DNA of 64,000 nucleotides. Source: CAYOUV01 sp963790075. GTDB lineage: Bacteria > Chloroflexota > Anaerolineae > Anaerolineales > Villigracilaceae. The notes below the pieces were generated by a model. It did not search any database. It was not told the origin of the DNA and saw only the letters and a program-made list of their open reading frames with translations. The position numbers were made by a program, and so were the translations under genes. The stretch lies in contig CAWBNG010000004.1 of assembly GCA_963790075.1 (NCBI GenBank), positions 434,001 to 498,000 on the forward strand, in the 5' to 3' direction. Of this stretch, positions 16,199-25,877 are shown one piece after another (position 1 is the stretch's first letter; each line of letters begins with the position of its first letter).

Positions 16199-17433
16199 CA
16201 ATTGGACAAATCCTCATCGAAGCCTTGGAAAGCCTGAATTCCAATAAAATGCGTTCCGGACTGACCATCCTGGGGATCGTGATCGGCGTGGCAGCCGTGA
16301 TCGCCATGCTGGCGGTCGGGCAGGGTGCCCAGAATTCGATCACCAGTTCGATCAATGGCATCGGCACGAACGTACTGTTTGTCAACTCGGGAAACCGCAC
16401 CAATGAAAATGTCCGCAACCAAAAGCCTTTGACATTGGATGACGCCAATGCCCTGGCAGATAAATTCCAGGCGCCTTCGATCGCAGCGGTCGCACCGGTC
16501 CTGGAAGGAAATGTCACGATTACGGCCCAGCAGGGCACATCGACCAATTCCAGTTTGTATGGCGTTACTCCGGCTTATGCCCAGGTGCGCAACGTGAATG
16601 TGGCGCAGGGTTCTTTTATCACCCAGCAGCAGCTGAACAGTCATGCCTCGGTCGCGGTAATCGGCCCTGATCTGGCGACCTCCTTGTTCGGGACGACCAA
16701 TGGCCTGATCGGGAAAAACATTCGCATCGGCGGCAGCATTTTCCAGATTATCGGAATCCTGGAGTCACAAGGGGGCACATCGTTTGGCAACGCCGATAAT
16801 CAGATCATCATCCCGCTCACAACTACCCGTGATCGGATTGCGCGGCGCCCCTCCGCTGCAAATGCGGTGGATACCATCTACGTTCAAGCCACCAGTGCAG
16901 ACACTGTTAGCGCAGCTACCGAACAAATTAACCAAATCCTGCGAGCGCGGCATCACAATGCTGTTGGTGCGGAGGATTTCAGCGTTTTCTCCCAAGCTAC
17001 TCTGTTGCAGACCGCCACATCGATTACCGGTGTCCTGACCATTTTCCTGGGCGGTATCGCAGCCATTTCCCTGCTGGTGGGTGGGATCGGCATTATGAAT
17101 ATCATGCTGGTCTCGGTTGCCGAGCGGACGCGGGAGATCGGTCTGCGCAAAGCGCTCGGCGCGCGCAAACGCGACATTTTGATCCAGTTCCTGGCCGAAT
17201 CGTCCCTGCTCAGCCTGCTGGGTGGATTGGTAGGTATTTTGCTCGGCTGGGTCATCGGGCTCATTATTGGACAAGTTGCTACAGCCAGCGGCAATGCATT
17301 CAGCCCAGCCGTTAGTGTGAGCGCAATTCTGATGGCGACATTGTTTTCTACCGCAGTAGGTTTATTCTTTGGGATCTACCCGGCCAATCGGGCTGCCACG
17401 TTACAGCCAGTTGAAGCGCTGCGGTACGAGTAA
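16195..17433 (+). CDS. MacB/FtsX-type ABC permease
   Basis: 412 aa with the MacB_PCD arrangement: one N-terminal membrane segment (about 20-40), a 220-residue extracytoplasmic domain, then three C-terminal segments ending in NRAATLQPVEALRYE, a family hallmark. RTREIGLRKALGARKRDI marks the coupling region. It is the third gene of the exporter operon, which is followed 184 nt later by a two-component system that may sense the exported compound. Confidence 0.94.
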   Translation: MTIGQILIEALESLNSNKMRSGLTILGIVIGVAAVIAMLAVGQGAQNSITSSINGIGTNVLFVNSGNRTNENVRNQKPLTLDDANALADKFQAPSIAAVAPVLEGNVTITAQQGTSTNSSLYGVTPAYAQVRNVNVAQGSFITQQQLNSHASVAVIGPDLATSLFGTTNGLIGKNIRIGGSIFQIIGILESQGGTSFGNADNQIIIPLTTTRDRIARRPSAANAVDTIYVQATSADTVSAATEQINQILRARHHNAVGAEDFSVFSQATLLQTATSITGVLTIFLGGIAAISLLVGGIGIMNIMLVSVAERTREIGLRKALGARKRDILIQFLAESSLLSLLGGLVGILLGWVIGLIIGQVATASGNAFSPAVSVSAILMATLFSTAVGLFFGIYPANRAATLQPVEALRYE

Positions 17434-17581
17434 CGACTATTCCATGGCGTTGAAAAAGACAGGAAAGGTGCGTAACGCAATCTGAATATCACTCTCCGTT
17501 CCTGGGTGCGATTGTATTGGTGTGCCTGGCATTGAATCCTGGTTTTCGGTTGGTAGAAATTTAATGTGACCGACAGCCCGG

Positions 17582-17610
17582 TTGCCAAACCGATATAGAT
17601 GCGTCATAAT
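17582..17610 (+). promoter_or_regulatory. Promoter for the two-component system; leaderless start predicted
   Basis: TTGCCA (17582-17587) and CATAAT (17605-17610) are separated by exactly 17 bp. Only 7 nt separate the -10 element from the ATG at 17618, so transcription should start at or next to the start codon. No ribosome-binding site is present, which fits a leaderless mRNA. Confidence 0.65.
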
Positions 17611-17617
17611 CAAAATT

Positions 17618-18307
17618 ATGCCAAAGAAAATATTAGTGATCGACGACGAACCTAAGATCGTTGAGATCTGCTGCGACTACTTGAAAGCCGCTGGTTTTGA
17701 CGTGATCGTGGCCGGGGATGGACCGCAGGGGTTGTCGCAGGCGCGCACGCAAAAACCCGATCTGGTCGTGTTGGATTTAATGCTGCCTGGTATGGACGGA
17801 CTGGATGTATGTCGCGCCCTGCGGCACGACAGCGAAATTCCAATCATTATGCTGACCGCGCGCGTGGAAGAGGCCGATAAGTTGGTGGGGCTGGAGCTGG
17901 GCGCTGACGATTACATCACCAAACCCTTCAGCCCGCGTGAACTGGTCGCTCGCGTGCGGACTGTCTTGCGCCGGGCGGGAGGCGATCCAACCAGTGAAGT
18001 CATCCGGGTGGGGGAGGTCACCCTGGACCGCACTCGTTACGAAGTGGATTTGCCAAATCATATCATCCCACTCACGCCAACCGAGTTCGAAATTCTGGCT
18101 ACATTGATGAGTCAGCCCGGACGTATATTTTCGCGTTCACAGTTATTGATGGCGGTTCATGGCGTGGCATTTGAGAGCTATGAGCGGGCGATTGATTCGC
18201 ATATTCGGAACCTGCGGCGCAAGCTGGAGAGCGCGCCGGAGGCGGGATCGTACATTGTAACTGTCCATGGGGTGGGCTATAAATTCGAAGGCAAGCATGC
18301 AAACTGA
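17618..18307 (+). CDS. OmpR/PhoB-family response regulator
   Basis: 229 aa; receiver domain (1-120) with DDEP acidic pocket, Asp53 in VLDLMLPGMDG and Lys in YITKPFSPRE, then a winged-helix DNA-binding domain (about 130-225) ending in VTVHGVGYKFEG. The ATG at 17618 is chosen because the upstream codons overlap the promoter. It overlaps the kinase gene by 11 nt. It probably regulates the MacAB-like operon just upstream or other envelope genes; this is inferred from adjacency. Confidence 0.94.
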   Translation: MPKKILVIDDEPKIVEICCDYLKAAGFDVIVAGDGPQGLSQARTQKPDLVVLDLMLPGMDGLDVCRALRHDSEIPIIMLTARVEEADKLVGLELGADDYITKPFSPRELVARVRTVLRRAGGDPTSEVIRVGEVTLDRTRYEVDLPNHIIPLTPTEFEILATLMSQPGRIFSRSQLLMAVHGVAFESYERAIDSHIRNLRRKLESAPEAGSYIVTVHGVGYKFEGKHAN

Positions 18308-19652
18308 AACCATCCGAGCCATTCGTCGTCGATTGTTCATGTTATTGCTGCGCGCTTTTGCAGTATCGGTAGTACTGACCCTGGTTTTTATGCTGGCAAG
18401 CACCGCGGTCTTGATCAATCGGACCAACCAGCGCGCACCCTTCGTCAGGTTGAATGTCACCCCCTTGCTGGAAACATACTATCTTAGTAAAGGCACTTGG
18501 GATGGCGTCCAGAATGTATTCGCCTCAGACGTCAACGGGCAAGCCAACCACGAATGGAACGATGGCCTTTTGCTGGATGCTCAGGATCGAGTTATAGCCA
18601 ATCATGGTTCGGTGGCCGCCCCCAATGTTGGGAAAACCTACACTCCCAAGCCGGACGATAAACTGGTCCCATTACGTGTCAATGGAATGCAAGTGGGTAG
18701 TTTTGTGGTCTCGAACGGGAAATTTCCGACTCCCGAGGGCTTTATTTTTGACCTTTTGGGGCGTGTCGCCCTACTCTCGACTTTCTTCGCTCTTTCGACG
18801 ATCCTGATCGTCATGTGGTTGTTATCGCGCCGCATCATAACGCCCCTGGCCCAGGTAACCGGCGCGGCCCGGGCTGTGACTGATGGTCAGCTTGGTACGC
18901 GGGTCAAGATCGAAGGCTATGACGACCTGGGCGTTTTAAGCCAGAGTTTCAATCAAATGGCCGAAGCTCTGGAGCGCAACGATCAGGAACGTCGCAACTT
19001 ATTTGCTGATATTGCTCATGAGTTACGCACCCCGCTTTCGGTATTACGCGGCCGCCTGGAAGGCATCGTGGACGGCGTCTATCAAGCCGAGCCGGAACAG
19101 ATCGTTCCAGCTCTGGAAGAGACTTATCTGCTGGAACGCCTGGTGGATGATTTGCGGCTGCTGACGATGGCCGAGACTCGTCAACTGCATTACGATCTCA
19201 AGCAGGTCGACTTGGCTGAACTGGCGGGGCGTGCCATCGATCTGTTCCGGGCGGAAGCGGACGAGAAGCGCATCGAACTCAGCCTGCAGACGCGTACTGA
19301 AAAAGCCGAGATCACTGCTGATCCGCTGCGTACCGAACAGGTAATCGGTAATTTGCTCTCGAATGCTCTGCGTTACGTCCCCGAAGGCGGGAAAATTGAA
19401 ATTGCGATCGAGAGATTTGATGGCAAAGTTACCTTGAGCATCAACGATAACGGCCCCGGCATCCCCGAAGCCGATTTGCCTTACATCTTCGACCGCTTTT
19501 GGCGGGGCGATAAGTCGCGTTCGCGCTCTTCCGGTGGCGCAGGATTGGGTCTGGCCATCGCCAGGCAACTCGTCGAGGCCCAGGGAGGCAGGATTACGGC
19601 CTCCAACCTGCCAGACAGCGGCTTGCAGATTAAGTGCGCATTTTCCGTCTAA
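18297..19652 (+). CDS. BaeS-like sensor histidine kinase
   Basis: 451 aa with two membrane segments (about 15-40 and 160-185) bracketing an extracytoplasmic sensor of about 120 residues. A HAMP domain follows (SRRIITPLAQVTGAARAV), then HisKA with the phospho-His in DIAHELRTPLSVLRGR and HATPase_c boxes NLLSNALRYVP, DNGPGIP and GGAGLGLAIA. The RGRLEGIVDGVY segment after the His box is typical of the BaeS group, which senses envelope stress or drugs. The ATG at 18297 overlaps the regulator gene. Confidence 0.93.
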   Translation: MQTETIRAIRRRLFMLLLRAFAVSVVLTLVFMLASTAVLINRTNQRAPFVRLNVTPLLETYYLSKGTWDGVQNVFASDVNGQANHEWNDGLLLDAQDRVIANHGSVAAPNVGKTYTPKPDDKLVPLRVNGMQVGSFVVSNGKFPTPEGFIFDLLGRVALLSTFFALSTILIVMWLLSRRIITPLAQVTGAARAVTDGQLGTRVKIEGYDDLGVLSQSFNQMAEALERNDQERRNLFADIAHELRTPLSVLRGRLEGIVDGVYQAEPEQIVPALEETYLLERLVDDLRLLTMAETRQLHYDLKQVDLAELAGRAIDLFRAEADEKRIELSLQTRTEKAEITADPLRTEQVIGNLLSNALRYVPEGGKIEIAIERFDGKVTLSINDNGPGIPEADLPYIFDRFWRGDKSRSRSSGGAGLGLAIARQLVEAQGGRITASNLPDSGLQIKCAFSV

Positions 19653-19654
19653 CC

Positions 19655-19690
19655 AATACCGCCCGATGCAATTCGGGCGGTATTTGATAT
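19655..19690 (+). terminator. Hairpin terminator after the histidine kinase gene
   Basis: A perfect 12-bp stem (19655-19666 with 19673-19684) and 6-nt loop lie right after the kinase stop. The T tract is short (TTTGAT), so efficiency may be moderate. Confidence 0.75.
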
Positions 19691-19747
19691 AAATATAACA
19701 ATTGTCTCTAAACTTCGCGATTAATCATCTATCATTTGGAAGGACGC

Positions 19748-20101
19748 ATGAAATCCCAAGAGATTCTTCCGGTTGTATTCTCGATCGTGGTCATTATCCT
19801 GGTCGCCATCCTGGAAAAGCAAAGTCGCTTGGTCGCTGCGCTGACCGCTACCATGCCGTTGACAGCCGCGTTAGCCTTGTGGATCGTCTACGCATCCAGC
19901 AGCGGGGAGCAAAGCTCCGTTACGCAGTTCAGCCTGAGCATGGTGCTCGGCTTTCTACCGACCCTGGCCTTTATGGTTGCTGTCTGGTTATCGGCGCGGG
20001 CTGGGATGAAGCTTATCCCGATGTTGCTGACCGGATATGGTGTGTGGGCCGTCGGGGCGGGAGCGCTGATTTTGATGAGGAAACTGATAGGTTTGGGATA
20101 G
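19748..20101 (+). CDS. Small four-helix membrane protein of unknown function
   Basis: 117 aa, with AAGGA shortly before the ATG at 19748. Four hydrophobic segments are visible, near residues 5-24, 30-49, 65-84 and 93-113; the last contains GYGVWAVGAGALILM. It loosely recalls GlpM or DUF3147-type small membrane proteins, but I cannot assign it. It stands alone between a terminator and a convergent operon. Confidence 0.7.
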   Translation: MKSQEILPVVFSIVVIILVAILEKQSRLVAALTATMPLTAALALWIVYASSSGEQSSVTQFSLSMVLGFLPTLAFMVAVWLSARAGMKLIPMLLTGYGVWAVGAGALILMRKLIGLG

Positions 20102-20157
20102 GTTTTTAGAGAACGCACCGACTCGCCTTTAAACACATTGTGTTCCAGAAGCTGTTG

Positions 20158-22734
20158 CTACTCATAGCGTAGGGCTTTCACAATATCCATGCTCGCCGCC
20201 TGGCGGGCCGGGATCAGTGCAGCTATCACGCCAAACAGCAGCCCAATCGCAATCGCGGCTAAAATCCCGGTCAGCGGGAAGGTGTATCCCAACGGAAAGA
20301 TCACCGCCATTGAAATGACGAAGATATAACCCAGGTATAGTCCTGCCAACAGCCCGAAGGCGGTGCCCACGGCTGCCAGCAAGATAGCCTCCACCAGCAC
20401 CATGTTATATACCTGTTTGCGGGTTGTCCCGACAGCGCGCAACATACCAATCTCGCGCGTACGCTCGATCACGCCGATTGCCAGCGTGTTGAGCATGGCG
20501 ATCAAGGATGGCAATGCCAACAGCGCCAGGATGAAGTACATACCTGCAAAGGCTACCTTCATCAGAGATTTCATCTGGGCCACATAGGCGTGACCCGCGA
20601 CGACCCGGAATTGTGGATAATTGGCCGCGATGACCTTGATCTGCGCCCCGGCCGCCTGATCGTCAGCGCCGGGTTTTAGGTTCAATTGCAGGAAGACGTC
20701 TTCGGTCTTGCCGAAATCAGCCTGCAGGTTTGTCTGGGAGATGAAGGCTGTCGTAACCTTTTGGTCGAGTAGGTCAGTTGCTACGGCGACGATCGTGTAG
20801 GTTGCCTTGCCATTGGGTGTGTCCAGTTCGACCGTGTCACCGAGTTTCGTGCCGGTAGCAGCCAGAAAAGCGCCATTGGCGATCATATTACGGCCGGCTG
20901 CCAGGGATTGGTAAGCTGAGGCGTTGCCTTGCATGAAATGCAGCCCGGAGACTTTCGGAAAGACGACCGGATCGATACCCAGAATCGAAACCGAAGTGCC
21001 GTCCAGAGCCGAACTGGCGAAGCGCAGCGTGCTGACGTCGGCGACTCCGTTTACTGCACGCAGTTGATCGGCAAAACCTTGTCCGGCTCCCAGGTCAATA
21101 CTCCAGACGGAGATCGAGGGTGGGATGAACAGATAATCGCTGTCCAGGTTCTTGCTCAGCAGGTCAGACATGCTAATCGTCAGGCTCGAGACCAGTCCGC
21201 CGGCGGCAACGATGATTGCCAGGGCCAACATCGTCGAACTGGCTGTGATGGCCGCTCGCGACGGCTGGCGGGTCAGATTGCTTTCAGCCAGCTCACCGAT
21301 CCCCTGCCGGGCGTAGACCCAGGTCAGCATTCCCCCAAATACTTTGGCAATTGGGCTGACAAGTGCCGGAGTAACCAGTACCAGACCGATCAAGAAGATA
21401 ATACTCCCGGGAGCGATAAAAGCCACGTTTCCGGAGATGATTGCCAGTACCGCCAGGACGATCAGCACGACTCCAGCCACGAACCGTCGGCCGGCCCGTC
21501 GCACAAATTCCACATCGGCTACGGACGGCCGTAAGGCATCGAGCGGCGTCACCTTGCTGGCATTGAACGCCGGGATCAATCCTGCCAGGACGGTTACCCC
21601 TACGCCGAGAAAAATCGAAACTGCCACGATCCAGGGTGTCACGACTGGATTACCCAACTTTAAATTAATGAACTGGTTCATGAGCGGTTCGGCAAGCCTG
21701 ATCGTGCCCAGACTGAACAAATAACCGAGCAACAATCCAGCCACCGATCCGATAATTCCCTGTAACAGGCTTTCGGTCAGGATCATGCCGAGGATGGTGC
21801 GGCGACTGGCTCCAATTGCACGCAGCATGCCAATGTCACGCCGACGCTCGGTGACCACTGTCCGAAAGGTGTTAAAGATGATGAAGGCGCCCATGAATAG
21901 TGCCAGCACGCCGAACAAGTTGAAGGCTGCCTGGGCTATCTTGAAGGTCCCGGCAAACTCATCCCCGGGAATCGGGCTGCCAATCTTGTAGCCATCACCC
22001 AGGGCGGCCGTAATCCTGGCAATTGTTTGTTCGCGTGCAGCAACATCGGTGGTGTTCAGGTCGGCGTCGATTTTGGTGATCTTACCCGGCTGGCCCGTCA
22101 GCATTTGGGCTTCCGGCAAGGTGACAACCACCTCTTCATTTCCGGGACCGATATTTGGGATAAGCAGGCCGACCACGCTCAGTTCGGTTGTGCCAGTGAC
22201 CGATGGGATTGTGAATGTATCGCCTACTTTTACGGATAACGAATTGGCCAGGGTTTGGCTGATCAAAGCCGAGGCGGTGTCCCCCTCTTCGAGATAGCGG
22301 CCAGCCATCAGTGGGAATGCCCGAACCGTCTTGGCCAGATAAGGGTCAATTCCTACCAGGGCGAGTGCCCGGATGGCGTCTGTCTTTCCCGGATTATGAT
22401 CGTAAAAGTCCCCGGGTAAGTTGATCGTCCGATTGAGAGAGGGTGAGATGGCGCGCAAGCCCTCAACCGCCTGTACTTTTGCCAAGATATCCTGCGGAAA
22501 AGCATCGCCACTGGCATTGGTGATGGTCACGTCGACATTACCCCCGGCAGCCATCGCATTGGCTTGCAGACTGGTCAGCATGGTTGGCAGGATGCTGTTC
22601 ATGCCGGAGATGACCAGCACGCCGAACATGATTGCCAGGGTGGTCAAAAAGGTGCGGAGTTTGCGCCCATTTAGATAGCGGGCGGCCAGAGTAAGTTGGA
22701 GTTTCATGCTCGATCCATTGGATTGCGTGCCCAT
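20158..22734 (-). CDS. Large two-module FtsX-type ABC permease
   Basis: 858 aa protein with two FtsX modules: an N-terminal anchor and first extracytoplasmic domain, three membrane segments (about 265-385), a second anchor region near 415-460, a second extracytoplasmic domain, and three C-terminal segments ending ASMDIVKALRYE. RRRDIGMLRAIGASRRT and RTREIGMLRAVGTTRKQ mark the two coupling regions. This is the layout of exporters paired with a LolD-type ATPase. ATG at 22734 and at 22707 (MKLQLTLAARYL) are both plausible starts. It is the last gene of the PadR-led operon. Confidence 0.92.
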   Translation of the reverse strand: MGTQSNGSSMKLQLTLAARYLNGRKLRTFLTTLAIMFGVLVISGMNSILPTMLTSLQANAMAAGGNVDVTITNASGDAFPQDILAKVQAVEGLRAISPSLNRTINLPGDFYDHNPGKTDAIRALALVGIDPYLAKTVRAFPLMAGRYLEEGDTASALISQTLANSLSVKVGDTFTIPSVTGTTELSVVGLLIPNIGPGNEEVVVTLPEAQMLTGQPGKITKIDADLNTTDVAAREQTIARITAALGDGYKIGSPIPGDEFAGTFKIAQAAFNLFGVLALFMGAFIIFNTFRTVVTERRRDIGMLRAIGASRRTILGMILTESLLQGIIGSVAGLLLGYLFSLGTIRLAEPLMNQFINLKLGNPVVTPWIVAVSIFLGVGVTVLAGLIPAFNASKVTPLDALRPSVADVEFVRRAGRRFVAGVVLIVLAVLAIISGNVAFIAPGSIIFLIGLVLVTPALVSPIAKVFGGMLTWVYARQGIGELAESNLTRQPSRAAITASSTMLALAIIVAAGGLVSSLTISMSDLLSKNLDSDYLFIPPSISVWSIDLGAGQGFADQLRAVNGVADVSTLRFASSALDGTSVSILGIDPVVFPKVSGLHFMQGNASAYQSLAAGRNMIANGAFLAATGTKLGDTVELDTPNGKATYTIVAVATDLLDQKVTTAFISQTNLQADFGKTEDVFLQLNLKPGADDQAAGAQIKVIAANYPQFRVVAGHAYVAQMKSLMKVAFAGMYFILALLALPSLIAMLNTLAIGVIERTREIGMLRAVGTTRKQVYNMVLVEAILLAAVGTAFGLLAGLYLGYIFVISMAVIFPLGYTFPLTGILAAIAIGLLFGVIAALIPARQAASMDIVKALRYE

Positions 22735-22780
22735 TCAGCGATTTATTTCGGTCATCGGAAGAATGGTCGCACGTTGAAGG

Positions 22781-23524
22781 TTAATCACCGATCTCATTCA
22801 TCTTGTCGGTTACCAATTCAATATTTTTGACCTTCCTTGTTTCCAGCAAGGTCTCATCCACCACTTTGCCGTCTTTCAAGAAAACGATGCGGTCGGCGTA
22901 GGCAGCGATGCGTGGATCGTGGGTGACCATAATGACCGTGCGTCCGAATTTCTTGGAAACATCCCGCAGCAACCCGGCGATCTCGTCGCCGGAGCGCGTA
23001 TCCAGGTTGCCGGTCGGTTCGTCGGCCAGGATCAAGGCCGGTTCTGCCACTAGCGCGCGGGAAATTGCGACCCGCTGCTGTTGGCCGCCGGAGAGTTGGT
23101 CGGGACGGTTATTCTGACGATCCCCGAGCCCGAAGCGTTTGAGCCATTCCGCCGCCCTGGCGCGTGATTCGGTCGGTTTGATTCCATCCAGGGTTACCGG
23201 GAGGGCAGCATTTTCGATCGCACTTAATACCGGGATCAGATTGTAGAACTGGAATACGAAGCCGATCTTGCGGCGGCGCATCTCGGTCAGCGTGTCGTCG
23301 CTCATTTTGGCAATCGATGCGCCTTCGATGACCACCTGGCCTTCGGACGGTTTGTCCAATCCGCCCAGCAGGTGCAATAAGGTGGACTTGCCACAGCCGC
23401 TGGGTCCCATCACGGCCACGAATTCGCCTTGGTTGACTTTGAGATTAACGTGATCCAGAGCAATCACAGCAGTTGAACCGGAACCGTAGATCTTGGTCAG
23501 GTTTTGGGTTTCGATGAGGGGCAT
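22781..23524 (-). CDS. LolD-type ABC transporter ATPase
   Basis: 247 aa; Walker A GPSGCGKSTLLH, Q-loop FVFQFYNLI, signature LSGGQQQRVAIS, Walker B LILADEPTGNLD, H-loop VTHDPRI. A C-terminal extension of about 20 residues (VKNIELVTDKMNEIG) is unusual but small. It lies 46 nt before the FtsX-type permease and should form its ATPase dimer. It is preceded by an ABC-2 system, so the operon encodes two different export machines. Confidence 0.94.
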   Translation of the reverse strand: MPLIETQNLTKIYGSGSTAVIALDHVNLKVNQGEFVAVMGPSGCGKSTLLHLLGGLDKPSEGQVVIEGASIAKMSDDTLTEMRRRKIGFVFQFYNLIPVLSAIENAALPVTLDGIKPTESRARAAEWLKRFGLGDRQNNRPDQLSGGQQQRVAISRALVAEPALILADEPTGNLDTRSGDEIAGLLRDVSKKFGRTVIMVTHDPRIAAYADRIVFLKDGKVVDETLLETRKVKNIELVTDKMNEIGD

Positions 23525-23546
23525 GGGGAACTCCTTCGATTGACGA

Positions 23547-24335
23547 TTAGCGCGTCTGGTCGGCGCAACGCCACCAGACGAACGTAGCGATAAGCCCGGA
23601 GATGAGCGCCAGCACGACTACAATATAGCTGTGCAGACCGAGATGGTCGGCGTTCGGCTTGACCATCCCGCTGACCAAAACCGGGATAGCCCACGGGAAC
23701 CAATCTCCCCAGCCCAGTAGACTGACCATGTTGGCAAAGCCGAGTGTTAGGATTGTCCAACCGAGTGGAAGTAAGTAGCCGCGTCCGAAGCTGGCAAACA
23801 AGGCGACTAAAGGCATGAGTAGGATGGTCAAAAAAGCGGTGAGCACGGTGGTCCAAAAAGTATTCCACGCAAGCCCGATGGACCAACCGGGGATGCCTAC
23901 CGCCATGCCAACGCCTAACCCAACCAGGAAAACCAACAGAGTCAGCAATAACGCCCAGAGCGCTACCAACAGGAGCTTTGCGCTAACGATGGTCCCGCGC
24001 GGTGTGGGAAGGGCCAGCCAATCTTTCACTGTATGGTCGGAAAATTCGCGGCCAAAAACCCAGGCGGTAATGAAGGCGAACATGATTGCTCCCAAGCCAG
24101 CAATGCCCTGTGAGATTATGCTAAAAAATGACGGCCAATCAGCCCCCAGCCCGGTGATCTGGGATTTGGCGCTGATCAATCCCATTTCGCGGGCCTTCTC
24201 GGGATCCTTCACAATGATCATAAATAATCCACCCGCCAGAGGCAGGATCAAGAATCCGGCTACCGTCAGCAAAGACATTTTTGAGCGGCGGGCTTTGAGG
24301 ATCTCAGCCCATAAAGCTGCAAGGAAAGCGTTCAT
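23547..24335 (-). CDS. ABC-2 type transporter permease
   Basis: 262 aa membrane protein with six hydrophobic segments (about 20-40, 62-85, 110-135, 145-175, 180-200, 235-255) and a cytoplasmic FSDHTVKDWLALPTPRG segment typical of ABC-2 permeases related to NatB/BcrB types. It overlaps the upstream ATPase gene by 4 nt. Together they form a complete exporter, likely for a drug, lipid or peptide. Substrate unknown. Confidence 0.88.
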   Translation of the reverse strand: MNAFLAALWAEILKARRSKMSLLTVAGFLILPLAGGLFMIIVKDPEKAREMGLISAKSQITGLGADWPSFFSIISQGIAGLGAIMFAFITAWVFGREFSDHTVKDWLALPTPRGTIVSAKLLLVALWALLLTLLVFLVGLGVGMAVGIPGWSIGLAWNTFWTTVLTAFLTILLMPLVALFASFGRGYLLPLGWTILTLGFANMVSLLGWGDWFPWAIPVLVSGMVKPNADHLGLHSYIVVVLALISGLIATFVWWRCADQTR

Positions 24336-25243
24336 AGTTTTTCTTTCGTCAGGCGCAGGAAATACTGCTCTAAGTCTTCCTGTTCCACGGCCAGGCGGGT
24401 GGGAGGCGTCCCAGCGTTGACCAGAAGGGTCGCTACCTCGGCAGGCGACTGGATCGCGCGTTCATCAGTCACCAGGATCGTCCCTTCCTCATCCCTGACG
24501 GCAAAGCCTGCCTGGGTGAGTGTGCGCCGGGCGGCTTCGATGTCAAGCGCTTTGATCTCCAGGCGCTGCGCCCGCATTTCCTCTATCTGAGTGGCTTCAA
24601 GTTCCTCGATCAACCGCCCCTTGTGGATGATGCCGATGCGAGTCGCCAGACGGTCCACCTCTGTCAGGATGTGGCTGGACATGAGGACAGTCACACCTTT
24701 CTCGCGGGCGAGGTTTGCCAGTAGTGCGCGAATCTCTACCACACCGGCCGGGTCCAGGCCGTTGGCGGGTTCATCGAGTAGGAGAAGTTCCGGCTCGTGC
24801 AGCAAGGCGCGCGCCAGCCCCAAACGTTGGAAGTTACCCGTTGAAAGCGTACCGGCTTTCCGGTCCGCATAGGGAGCCAGTCCCAGGTGCTCGATGACGC
24901 GCGATGTAGCTGCTCGATTGGAAATTCCACGCAAACGGCGAGCAACCTCCAGATTCTCCCGGACAGTCAACTCCGGGTACGCAGATGGCATCTCGACCAG
25001 GTGGCCGACCTGCCCCCACGGCCCACGTCCGTACGGACCGACGACCTGCCCCAACACTTTGACAGTCCCTGCATGCGGGCGAATCATGCCCAGCAGAAGA
25101 CGGATGGTGGTAGTCTTGCCGGCTCCGTTAAGACCGAGGAAACCGTAGATTTCTCCGAGCTTCACCCGGAGATTCACAGACTCCACAGCATGAACTGGAC
25201 CAAAGTATTTGGATAGGTCGTTGGTTTCGATGGCAAGATCCAT
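24332..25243 (-). CDS. ABC-2 type transporter ATPase (CcmA/NatA-like)
   Basis: 303 aa; Walker A GLNGAGKTTTIR, signature LSTGNFQRLGLA (a variant with TGN instead of GGQ), Walker B LLLLDEPANGLD, H-loop MSSHILTEV. The C-terminal 80 residues form the usual DrrA/BcrA-like extension. It starts 5 nt after the PadR gene. The gene pair with the following permease resembles bacitracin/lantibiotic-type exporters. Confidence 0.93.
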   Translation of the reverse strand: MDLAIETNDLSKYFGPVHAVESVNLRVKLGEIYGFLGLNGAGKTTTIRLLLGMIRPHAGTVKVLGQVVGPYGRGPWGQVGHLVEMPSAYPELTVRENLEVARRLRGISNRAATSRVIEHLGLAPYADRKAGTLSTGNFQRLGLARALLHEPELLLLDEPANGLDPAGVVEIRALLANLAREKGVTVLMSSHILTEVDRLATRIGIIHKGRLIEELEATQIEEMRAQRLEIKALDIEAARRTLTQAGFAVRDEEGTILVTDERAIQSPAEVATLLVNAGTPPTRLAVEQEDLEQYFLRLTKEKL

Positions 25244-25248
25244 ATTAG

Positions 25249-25836
25249 CTATTCCGTCTTCTTTGGCCGGCCACGCCGCCGGATTTCCGGTTCGGGCAGC
25301 GGTTGGTTTTTAACTTCATCCAGCCGGGTTTCGACTATGTCGAGCCAACGCAAATCGGCCTCCAAATGCATGATGGCTTTATCGACCAGCAGGATCTGGG
25401 CGATCTCCACGCGTGGATCGAAACTATCGCGCAGGCTGGTTGCTGCGTGCAATTCCTGAAAAAGATATGCGCGCTGGGTTTGGATCAAGCGCCAGGGATC
25501 GGCCTTGCCAGAGGCCAATCCAACCATCAGCTTGACAAAGAACTCGTCCCGCTGGTGTTCGGGCGTCACTCCGTTGGCAAACCAGTCCTGCAAGACGCCC
25601 TCGCCCTGCTTGGTAATGGCGTAAATCCGCCGCGAGGGCTCGTCACCTTCGCCCAGGTCCGAGGTGCGCTCCACCAATCCCGCTTCTTCCAGGCGGTCAA
25701 GGGTGGTGTAGACCTGAGCCGGTTTGACGTCCCAGTTTTTATCCCCACCCACGACGGCCTCAAAGGCTGCGCGCAAGTCATATCCATGGCGTGGGTGTTG
25801 GGCCAGCAACCCGAGAATTGCGTTGCGTACCGACAT
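25249..25836 (-). CDS. PadR-family transcriptional regulator
   Basis: 195 aa; the winged-helix domain fills residues 1-85 (NAILGLLAQHPRHGYDLRAA, then VYTTLDRLEEAGLVE), followed by a PadR C-terminal helical dimerisation region (about 100-180) and a basic tail RRRGRPKKTE. PadR proteins are ligand-responsive repressors that often control their own operon. It is the first gene of a five-gene export operon, and a palindrome overlaps the probable promoter. No clear ribosome-binding site precedes the ATG. Confidence 0.94.
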   Translation of the reverse strand: MSVRNAILGLLAQHPRHGYDLRAAFEAVVGGDKNWDVKPAQVYTTLDRLEEAGLVERTSDLGEGDEPSRRIYAITKQGEGVLQDWFANGVTPEHQRDEFFVKLMVGLASGKADPWRLIQTQRAYLFQELHAATSLRDSFDPRVEIAQILLVDKAIMHLEADLRWLDIVETRLDEVKNQPLPEPEIRRRGRPKKTE

Positions 25837-25877
25837 ATTAATTAGTAAACTGTATATTATTTTTCATGTCGGACAAA

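Noticed and set aside
20929..21534. 201-codon plus-strand open frame inside the large permease gene
   Set aside because: Antisense shadow of a clearly coding FtsX-type gene, rich in Gln/Asp/Arg with no family features.
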